Assembly (NCBI GenBank): GCA_027489835.1
Contig: JAIXZF010000476.1
Span: forward strand, 1 to 5,115
From: Hyphomicrobiales bacterium
GTDB taxonomy: Bacteria > Pseudomonadota > Alphaproteobacteria > Rhizobiales > Beijerinckiaceae
Length of the DNA: 5,115 nucleotides
Direction: 5' to 3'
Position numbers and translations under genes: made by a program. Shown in pieces: positions 1 through 5,115 of this stretch (position 1 is its first letter; each line of letters opens with the position of its first letter). The notes beneath the pieces are model-generated. The model did not search any database, was not told the DNA's origin, and was given only the letters and a program-made list of their open reading frames with translations.

Positions 1-1
1 C

Positions 2-1114
2 AAGGCGACGTCCGAGAATGCCCCCTTCGCGGTGGCCAGCGACGAGGCGCGCCGCATCTACACGACGATGTTCCACCCCGAAGTGGTGCACACGCCCGAT
101 GGCGCGGCCCTGATCCGCAACTTCGTCACGAAGATCGCCGGCGCGCGCGCCGATTGGTCGATGTCCGCCTATCGCGACGAGATGATCGCCAAGATCAGGG
201 CGCAGGTCGGCAAGGGCAGGGTGATCTGCGGGCTCTCCGGCGGCGTCGACTCGGCCGTCGCGGCTGTGCTGATCCACGAAGCCATCGGGGACCAGCTCAC
301 CTGCGTCTTCGTCGACCACGGGCTGATGCGCCATGCGGAGGCCGAGCAGGTCGTCTCGCTGTTCAGGGGCCATTACAACATCCCGCTGGTCCATGTGAAT
401 GCCGGCGACCTCTTCATCGGCGAGCTGCAGAAGTGCGGGCCTGACCCCGAGGCCAAGCGCAAGACCATCGGCCGGCTGTTCATCGACGTGTTCGAGGCCG
501 AGGCGAAGAAGATCGGCGGCGCCGACTTCCTGGCCCAGGGCACGCTCTACCCGGACGTCATCGAGAGCGTCAGCTTCACCGGCGGCCCCTCGGTCACCAT
601 CAAGAGCCACCACAACGTGGGCGGCCTGCCGGAGCGCATGAACATGAAGCTCGTGGAGCCGCTGCGGGAGCTGTTCAAGGACGAGGTGAGGGTGCTCGGC
701 CGCGAACTTGGCCTGCCGGACGCGTTCGTCGGGCGCCATCCGTTTCCCGGCCCCGGCCTCGCCATCCGCTGCCCGGGCGAGATCACCCGCGAAAAGCTCG
801 ACATCCTGCGCAAGGCCGACGCGATCTACCTTGAGGAGATCCGCCGCGCCGGCCTCTATGACGTGATCTGGCAGGCCTTCGCCGTGCTCCTGCCGGTCAA
901 GACCGTCGGCGTGATGGGCGACGGCCGCACCTACGACCATGTCCTCGCCCTGCGCGCCGTGACCTCGGTCGACGGCATGACGGCCGATTTCTACCCCTTC
1001 GACATGACCTTCCTCGGCCGCGTCGCCACCCGCATCATCAACGAGGTCAAGGGCATCAACCGCGTGACCTACGACATCACGTCAAAGCCGCCCGGCACGA
1101 TCGAGTGGGAGTGA
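2..1114 (+). CDS. guaA: GMP synthase (glutamine-hydrolysing), C-terminal part, 5' end outside window
   Basis: GMP synthase makes GMP from XMP, glutamine and ATP, the last step of de novo guanine nucleotide synthesis in the cytoplasm. The frame is open from base 2, so the GTG at 32 is an internal codon, not the start. About 370 of the usual ~520 residues are visible. They begin at the end of the class I glutamine amidotransferase domain, where FHPEVVHT (about 74-97) supplies the catalytic His and Glu of its Cys-His-Glu triad; the Cys lies outside the window. The ATP-pyrophosphatase domain follows, with the P-loop SGGVDS at 236-253, then FVDHGLMR and AQGTLYPDVIES. The C-terminal dimerisation domain carries IKSHHNVGGLP, FPGPGLAIRCPGE and the typical terminal KPPGTIEWE. 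The C-terminus is full length with no frameshift. The identification is secure. Confidence 0.98.
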   Translation, partial: KATSENAPFAVASDEARRIYTTMFHPEVVHTPDGAALIRNFVTKIAGARADWSMSAYRDEMIAKIRAQVGKGRVICGLSGGVDSAVAAVLIHEAIGDQLTCVFVDHGLMRHAEAEQVVSLFRGHYNIPLVHVNAGDLFIGELQKCGPDPEAKRKTIGRLFIDVFEAEAKKIGGADFLAQGTLYPDVIESVSFTGGPSVTIKSHHNVGGLPERMNMKLVEPLRELFKDEVRVLGRELGLPDAFVGRHPFPGPGLAIRCPGEITREKLDILRKADAIYLEEIRRAGLYDVIWQAFAVLLPVKTVGVMGDGRTYDHVLALRAVTSVDGMTADFYPFDMTFLGRVATRIINEVKGINRVTYDITSKPPGTIEWE

Positions 1115-1300
1115 CGGGAAACGGATAACTTGGGCGGGTATGGCGCAGATTATCGTAAAAAATACAGTATCTGAGTATGATCCAGAACGAAAGCCGGCAG
1201 TTGATTGCCGATTGGTCATCAAACAACGGAACGCTTTTATTTCGTTGATCTGTTCGGACTAGAGGCGGTGGCCTAACCAAGCCAGCAATAGGATCTGAAA
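1115..1300. other. AT-rich intergenic segment between guaA and thiolase remnant
   Basis: No convincing gene is visible here. By hand count, bases 1141-1260 hold 69 A/T of 120 (about 58%), far above the flanking genes. Small structures are present. A hairpin with 8-bp arms (one G-U pair) and an 8-nt loop spans 1224-1247, but no T-run follows, so it is a poor intrinsic terminator for guaA. A 5-bp stem, cggca/tgccg, spans 1195-1210. A weak sigma-70-like pair is TTGGTC (1212-1217) with TTTTAT (1235-1240), 17 bp apart, which could drive the downstream fragment. Each of these is low confidence. The composition and position suggest foreign or rearranged DNA at the guaA 3' end; that is inference. Confidence 0.5.
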
Positions 1301-1984
<684 letters not shown>

Positions 1985-2049
1985 AGGGCAGTGCAGAGGA
2001 TCGCGCTCTGAAGCGAGATTGATGACGACGGGAACGCGGCTCGGCCCTC

Positions 2050-2102
2050 CGATGCCGCGCGCCCTTCTGCCAGCAATTCGTGTTTTCAGGCGATGCCGCG
2101 CG
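2050..2102. repeat. 12-bp direct repeat (cgatgccgcgcg) at the 3' end of the cld gene
   Basis: The same 12 bases occur at 2050-2061 and 2091-2102. The second copy lies inside the last codons of the chlorite dismutase gene and the first lies in the 101-bp gap (1985-2085) between the convergent thiolase remnant and cld. In DNA this GC-rich a chance match is possible. Nothing else in the gap is recognisable, and no clear intrinsic terminator is seen for either gene. Confidence 0.3.
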
Positions 2103-2640
2103 TCAGCCGGATATCGACTTCGCGATCGACATAATCCCATTCGGCGCAGGCCCGCAGCCGCGCCAGCATGTGGTCGAAGGCCGCTTCCTGCTCGGGCGCG
2201 AATTCGAACCAGGTGAGGAAGTCGAAGTTTTCGCCGAGGTCGCGCGAGTGATAGAGCTTGCGCGCGACGCCCGGCAGGTAATCGAGCCCGATCGGCAGGT
2301 GCGAGCCGCGCTCATAGACCAAGCGGCGCTCGTCCTGCGCCATATCCCACCACTCGGCCGATTTGCGGATCGGGATCAGGGCGGCGCGGGTCGAGGCAAC
2401 CCGTCCAAGACCTTCCTGCCTGGCCTGAAGCGTCGCGCGTTCCAGCGCAGTGGTGTAGCGCAGGTTGCTGCTCGCGCCGCGAAGCCTCCAGACGGCGCCC
2501 TCGCTTGCGTCGCTGTCCAGTGCCAGGAATCGCGCCATCGGCAGGCCCTCGCCGCGACAAGCGGAGATCGAGGTGACGCGCCACGGCCCGGCATCGGCGC
2601 CGGCGAACCGGGTGACGGCGACAGCAGGGCGTTCAGTCAT
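2086..2640 (-). CDS. cld: Chlorite dismutase, small dimeric type (clade 2), heme b enzyme
   Basis: Chlorite dismutase converts chlorite to chloride and O2 with a heme b cofactor. The 184-residue product has the length of the short dimeric lineage, which lacks the N-terminal subdomain of pentameric enzymes. As recalled, it matches the Nitrobacter winogradskyi enzyme closely: RAALIPIRKSAEWWDMAQDERR (85-106), YLPGVARKLYHSRDLGENFDF (121-141), LTWFEFAPE, and a terminal EWDYVDREVDIRLTR. His114 (in RGSHLP) and Arg127 (in GVARKLY) keep the 13-residue spacing of proximal heme ligand and distal catalytic arginine in active enzymes. Glu167 and Lys93 are candidates for the proximal hydrogen-bond network. 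There is no signal peptide, so it should be cytoplasmic. The start ATG has GAAGAG 8 nt upstream (2649-2654). It is divergent from the GST gene. No perchlorate or chlorate reductase genes are in the window, so its role may be chlorite detoxification or another reaction. Confidence 0.93.
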   Translation of the reverse strand: MTERPAVAVTRFAGADAGPWRVTSISACRGEGLPMARFLALDSDASEGAVWRLRGASSNLRYTTALERATLQARQEGLGRVASTRAALIPIRKSAEWWDMAQDERRLVYERGSHLPIGLDYLPGVARKLYHSRDLGENFDFLTWFEFAPEQEAAFDHMLARLRACAEWDYVDREVDIRLTRGIA

Positions 2641-2840
2641 CGGTCAGGCTCTTCGCTGGAACTGCGGGCATCAGGCGTTGATGGCAGCAAGATCGGTGCC
2701 GCTGGTGGATGCACCCGCGATGCCTTTGGGCGGGACGGCTTGGAACGCCCGTCTGGCGGCGCCGTCATCCCGCGAAGGAGTGGTGGACCCGGGTGCTGAG
2801 TTCGTTTCTGGTAGGACATGCGCATCAATGGAACATGAGC
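2641..2840. promoter_or_regulatory. Divergent intergenic region between cld and the GST gene
   Basis: This 200-bp gap separates two genes transcribed away from each other, so the promoters of both must lie here or within the gene starts. No convincing -35/-10 pair is visible. A short GC-rich inverted repeat (gggcg at 2728-2732 with cgccc at 2746-2750) could be a hairpin or an operator half-site pair, but its arms are only 5 bp. The GST reading frame stays open back to an ATG at 2709, yet the extra residues do not resemble a GST N-terminus. The gap is therefore treated as noncoding. Confidence 0.5.
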
Positions 2841-3497
2841 ATGGCCCTGACGCTCTTCGCCCATCCCTTCTCGTCCTACTGCCAGAAGGTGCTGATGGCG
2901 CTCTGGGAGAACGACACACCCTTCGCCTACAGCCATTTGGAGGAGCCGGGCGCGGGCGAGGACCTGGCGCGGCTCTGGCCGATCCGCAAGTTCCCCATTC
3001 TGGTCGATAGTGGGCTGGCTGTCGTCGAGACCATTATCATCATCGAACATCTCGACATGCATCACCCGGGGCGCGTGCGGTTCATCCCGGCCGAGTCAGC
3101 AGCCGCGCTGGAGGTGCGGCTGCTCGATCGGTTCTTCGATCAGTATGTGATGAATGCGATGCAGGGGCCTGTGAACGAGGCGCTTCGCAAGGATCCCGAT
3201 CGGCTCGGGGAGGCGAGGGCGGCTGCCTCCGCGGCGCTCAAGACAGCCTATGGCTGGCTGGAAAAGCGGCTGGAAGGCCGTGCTTGGGCGGCTGGCGAAG
3301 CTTTTTCGCTGGCGGATTGCGCGGCAGCGCCCGCGTTGTTCTATGCCGACTGGGTCCACCGCATCGACGACGCCCGCCATCCCCAGCTGCGCGCCTACCG
3401 CTCGAGGCTTTTGGAGCGGCCATCCTTCGCTCGCGCCGTTGAAGAAGGACGACCCTATCGCGGCTATTTCCCGCTTGGCGCGCCGGATCGGGATTGA
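2841..3497 (+). CDS. Glutathione S-transferase family protein
   Basis: This is a soluble GST-fold protein of 218 residues, the usual size, presumably conjugating or reducing electrophilic or oxidised substrates with glutathione; the substrate is unknown. The N-terminal thioredoxin-like domain (about 1-75) opens with ALTLFAHPFSSYCQKV, where Ser11/Ser12 lie in the catalytic Ser/Cys position. It continues with the cis-proline segment FPILVD (51-56) and the glutathione-binding turn. There the usual Glu-Ser is Glu63-Thr64. The alpha-helical C-terminal domain has the N-capping box SLAD (156-159) in GEAFSLADCAAAPALFYAD. ATG 2841 is preferred because a GGA (2830-2832) lies 8 nt upstream and the first beta strand begins at once; ATG 2835 is nearly as good. 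It is divergent from cld, and joint regulation with it is possible but not shown. Its stop is 36 bp from that of the convergent transporter gene. Confidence 0.9.
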   Translation: MALTLFAHPFSSYCQKVLMALWENDTPFAYSHLEEPGAGEDLARLWPIRKFPILVDSGLAVVETIIIIEHLDMHHPGRVRFIPAESAAALEVRLLDRFFDQYVMNAMQGPVNEALRKDPDRLGEARAAASAALKTAYGWLEKRLEGRAWAAGEAFSLADCAAAPALFYADWVHRIDDARHPQLRAYRSRLLERPSFARAVEEGRPYRGYFPLGAPDRD

Positions 3498-3522
3498 CGC
3501 TAGGTCAGACCGACCCGGAGCG

Positions 3523-3547
3523 CGAGGCGCCGGTCAGGCGCGCCTCG
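3523..3547. terminator. Candidate GC hairpin at convergent GST/transporter gene ends
   Basis: A perfect 8-bp inverted repeat, cgaggcgc (3523-3530) and gcgcctcg (3540-3547), encloses a 9-nt loop. It lies just beyond the GST stop and overlaps the last codons of the transporter gene. Its position suits a bidirectional terminator for two convergent genes, but no T-run follows on either strand. A transcription-stop role is therefore only a guess. Confidence 0.3.
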
Positions 3548-4475
3548 GCGCGGTCGAACGCCTGATCACGCCGATGGCGACCAGCAGCCCGGCGGTGACG
3601 AGGCCAAGCCCGGCCATCTGCCACGCATTCGGCCATTCGCCGGCCAGCGGGATGCCGATCAGGATGGCTGCGGCCGGAACCAGCGCGGGGAAGATGGCCG
3701 CGCGCGAGGCGCCGAGCAACTCGGCCGAACGGGTAAACAGCACCACCGCGACGACGCCGGACAGCAGGCCCTGGACGATCACCTGCGTCGCGAGGGCGGC
3801 CGGGGCGAGGTTCACGATCCGGGAGAAGTCTTGCGTGGCCAGATAGGTCGGCACGATGACGAGCATCGAGATCACCGAAACCGCGGCCGTGGCAGGCATC
3901 GCCTTGATGCCCCAGCGCCGGGCCAGAACGGTGAAGCTCGCCCACAGCAGGCCAGCGAGCATGAAGAAACCGTCTCCGAGCAGCGTCAGCCTCGAGCCCG
4001 TCAACAGCGCAGGGCCAGCAATGACGGCCAGGCCGCTGACGATGATGGCGATGCCGGTGATCCGCGCCCGGTCGGGCCGATCGTGGAACAGCAGGGCGGC
4101 CAGCACGGTGGTCGCGACGACGACCGTCGCCGGCTGCACCACGGCGCCATGCGCCAGCGGCGCGAAGGCGTAGCCGCCCACGCCCGCCATGATGAAGAGC
4201 GGACCCGCCGCCAGCGCCAGGACGGCGCCGCGGCGCCACCCGACGCCGGCAAGGCTGCCGGGCCCATGCGCGAGAAGCCAGGGCAGCATCACCAGCCCTG
4301 CCGTGCCGAAGCGGAGGAGGGCGAAGTCGATGGCCTCGAGGCCGCTCGACACGCCGACCCTGGCGAGAGCGAGATAGCTCCCCCAGATCGCCACGGCGCC
4401 GAGGCCGAACAGCAGGCCCTTGCGGACAGGTGAGATTCCGGCTCTCGCCGGCAGGTCGAGGGAAAGGTCGGTCAC
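3534..4475 (-). CDS. EamA/DMT-superfamily transporter, 10 predicted membrane helices
   Basis: This is an inner-membrane protein of the drug/metabolite transporter superfamily (EamA/RhaT type), a group that usually exports amino acids, metabolites or drugs; the substrate cannot be read from sequence. The 313-residue product is of normal length and has two tandem EamA repeats. The first (about 20-155) starts with LLFGLGAVAIWGSYLALARVG and contains the APLAHGAVVQPATVVVATTVLAALLF segment typical of the end of the repeat. The second (about 165-305) starts GDGFFMLAGLLWASFTVLARRWG and ends with IFPALVPAAAILIGIPLAGEW and a last helix. The tail RRSTAPRRA is basic and probably cytoplasmic. The frame extends upstream to 4679, but the GTG at 4475 is chosen because AAGGAG lies 7 nt before it and the upstream residues look non-coding. 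It follows the DsrE-like gene by 59 bp in the same direction and is probably the last gene of that operon. Confidence 0.92.
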   Translation of the reverse strand: MTDLSLDLPARAGISPVRKGLLFGLGAVAIWGSYLALARVGVSSGLEAIDFALLRFGTAGLVMLPWLLAHGPGSLAGVGWRRGAVLALAAGPLFIMAGVGGYAFAPLAHGAVVQPATVVVATTVLAALLFHDRPDRARITGIAIIVSGLAVIAGPALLTGSRLTLLGDGFFMLAGLLWASFTVLARRWGIKAMPATAAVSVISMLVIVPTYLATQDFSRIVNLAPAALATQVIVQGLLSGVVAVVLFTRSAELLGASRAAIFPALVPAAAILIGIPLAGEWPNAWQMAGLGLVTAGLLVAIGVIRRSTAPRRA

Positions 4476-4482
4476 GGGTCGG

Positions 4483-4488
4483 CTCCTT
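4483..4488 (-). promoter_or_regulatory. Strong ribosome-binding site AAGGAG deciding a GTG start
   Basis: On the minus strand AAGGAG is followed by 7 nt and then GTG (4475-4473). It is the best Shine-Dalgarno match in the window. It fixes the transporter start about 200 bp inside the longest open frame, which otherwise overlaps the DsrE-like gene. Confidence 0.8.
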
Positions 4489-4534
4489 GAGATCGGCGGG
4501 AGCCGCGCCTGGCGGACCGTCGCTGTTTGTGGGT

Positions 4535-4888
4535 TCAGAAAGTGATGATCTGGCGGCCTTCGGCGACAAGGGCGCGCAGAGAGGCATGCCCCCGGTCGTC
4601 GACCAACATCGGCATGCCTGCGGCAACGAGTTCGTCGTGCACGCCGTAGGATTTGGCGCAGTAGGAGCAGACGCCGCACAAGGCGGACGACGCTTTGGTC
4701 CAGACCCTGTGCAGATCGTGCTCGGGCTTGATCATCGCGGCGAGGGCGGTCGAACCGGCGCCGTCGAAAACGATGCTCACGTCATCGCCCGCGCGGATGA
4801 GTTCTTCGGCGAACATCATTGCGCGGTAGACGGCGGATTTTCCCGAGCCTTCGAGCTTGGAGTAGATGATGATGGCGATCCTGTTCAT
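4535..4888 (-). CDS. DsrE/DsrF-like family protein with CxxCxxC cluster
   Basis: This 117-residue soluble protein has the DsrE-like Rossmann-type fold, whose members include sulfur-relay proteins (TusD/DsrE) and many uncharacterised small proteins. It opens with the beta strand IAIIIYSK, then the helix SAVYRAMMFAEELIRAGDDVSIVFDGAGSTALAAM, the usual DsrE layout. A cysteine cluster, CGVCSYC, gives Cys71, Cys74 and Cys77. In the family such cysteines carry persulfide or act in redox chemistry; here this is inferred. The end (MLVDDRGHASLRALVAEGRQIITF) is the usual final strand-helix-strand. The start ATG has only a weak AAAGA-type ribosome-binding site. The gene begins 50 bp after the peroxiredoxin stop and ends 59 bp before the transporter start, all on one strand, suggesting an operon. 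The family is clear; the specific function is not known. Confidence 0.88.
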   Translation of the reverse strand: MNRIAIIIYSKLEGSGKSAVYRAMMFAEELIRAGDDVSIVFDGAGSTALAAMIKPEHDLHRVWTKASSALCGVCSYCAKSYGVHDELVAAGMPMLVDDRGHASLRALVAEGRQIITF

Positions 4889-4929
4889 GGGGGTGTCTTT
4901 CGCAGGAGGGTGGCGGCGGGCCCGGGGGG

Positions 4930-4944
4930 GCCTGCCGGTCAGGC
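4930..4944. other. Short hairpin over the peroxiredoxin stop codon, next to a G7 run
   Basis: Read on the minus strand, gcctg and caggc form a 5-bp stem around a 5-nt loop that includes part of the stop codon. A run of seven C on that strand (G at 4924-4930) and the palindrome cgggcccg (4917-4924) follow in the 50-bp gap before the DsrE-like gene. It may weaken read-through or stabilise an mRNA end, or it may be a by-product of GC-rich sequence. There is no T-run, so it is not called a terminator. Confidence 0.25.
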
Positions 4945-5115
4945 TGCCTTGCGGCGGTTGAGGGCGGTCAGCGCGGAGAGCGCGTCGACGGGGTCTAGCC
5001 GCTTGCGGTAATCGGGCTCGACGAAGGCGGCCGCGATCACGCCGCCGCGGGCGACCACGAAGGTCGCGGGCATGGGCAGCGCCCAGGTGCCGTCGCCGTT
5101 CCGGTCGGGCAGCGC
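4939..5115 (-). CDS. Peroxiredoxin-like (AhpC/TSA, redoxin) protein, C-terminal end only
   Basis: Only the last 58 codons are in the window; the start and the peroxidatic cysteine region lie beyond the right edge. The visible part reads DRNGDGTWALPMPATFVV, then ARGGVIAAAFVEPDYRKRLDP and a helix ending NRRKAA. This is the standard end of the AhpC/TSA thioredoxin fold: LPMPATFV supplies the cis-proline strand, and V/DPDY(T/R)xRxxP is common in stand-alone peroxiredoxin-like proteins of Proteobacteria. Such proteins reduce peroxides with thiol electrons, but without the Cys the activity cannot be judged here. The stop TGA is at 4941-4939. It is the upstream member of the likely operon with the DsrE-like and transporter genes. 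The family is fairly sure; the subclass is unknown. Confidence 0.85.
   Translation of the reverse strand, partial: ALPDRNGDGTWALPMPATFVVARGGVIAAAFVEPDYRKRLDPVDALSALTALNRRKAA

Noticed and set aside
1224..1247. Hairpin downstream of guaA as an intrinsic terminator
   Set aside because: The stem is only 8 bp with a G-U pair, it lies 110 bp after the stop, and no T-run follows.
1077..1280. 67-codon minus-strand open frame across the guaA end and the AT-rich gap
   Set aside because: It overlaps the guaA 3' end, shows no recognisable motif, and has no clear ribosome-binding site support.
2080..2799. 239-codon plus-strand open frame opposite cld
   Set aside because: It overlaps the whole chlorite dismutase gene in antisense, and its product shows no family features. 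The cld frame explains the sequence.
2709..2840. N-terminal extension of the GST to ATG 2709
   Set aside because: The 44 extra residues do not resemble a GST, signal peptide or membrane anchor. The family's first beta strand starts at ATG 2841, which has a GGA 8 nt upstream.
3831..4433. 200-codon plus-strand open frame opposite the transporter
   Set aside because: It is highly charged and low in complexity, as expected from the antisense of hydrophobic codons, and has no plausible domain.
3505..4626. 373-codon minus-strand open frame in another frame of the transporter region
   Set aside because: The product is an Arg/Pro/Gly-rich shadow without membrane segments. The frame ending at 3534 gives a textbook EamA protein.

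Overview
The window looks like a piece of chromosome from a GC-rich alphaproteobacterium, most likely a member of the Rhizobiales/Hyphomicrobiales. This is inferred from the strong G/C bias at third codon positions and from protein resemblance: the small chlorite dismutase recalls the Nitrobacter/Bradyrhizobium type, and the thiolase recalls BktB. No 16S rRNA or other formal taxonomic marker is present. The window holds seven protein-coding loci: two run off the ends, and one is a truncated remnant. No tRNA, rRNA, CRISPR array, transposase or integrase is visible.

Left part, plus strand: the 3' two-thirds of guaA (GMP synthase) ends at 1114. It is followed by about 190 bp of unusually AT-rich DNA, then the C-terminal half of a beta-ketothiolase (1301-1984). 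The thiolase N-terminal half, with its nucleophilic cysteine, is absent. The 3' end of guaA is a known integration hotspot for genomic islands, so this abrupt junction may be the scar of an insertion or deletion.

Middle: a complete small (184-residue) dimeric-type chlorite dismutase gene lies on the minus strand (2086-2640). It is divergent from a glutathione S-transferase gene on the plus strand (2841-3497), and the two share a 200-bp intergenic region. The chlorite dismutase keeps the proximal heme-ligand histidine (His114) and the distal arginine (Arg127) of the catalytically active family.

Right part, minus strand: a likely operon reads leftward from the window edge. It contains the C-terminal end of an AhpC/TSA-type peroxiredoxin (stop at 4939), a DsrE-family sulfur-relay-like protein with a CxxCxxC cluster (4535-4888), and an EamA/DMT-type 10-helix transporter (3534-4475). 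The transporter starts at a GTG preceded by a strong AAGGAG ribosome-binding site and converges on the GST gene with only 36 bp between the stop codons.

Four neighbouring genes (chlorite dismutase, GST, DsrE-like, peroxiredoxin) are plausibly concerned with oxidant or thiol chemistry. That common theme is inferred from families and proximity. No entirely new system is evident; the most notable items are the chlorite dismutase in this setting and the truncated thiolase behind guaA.
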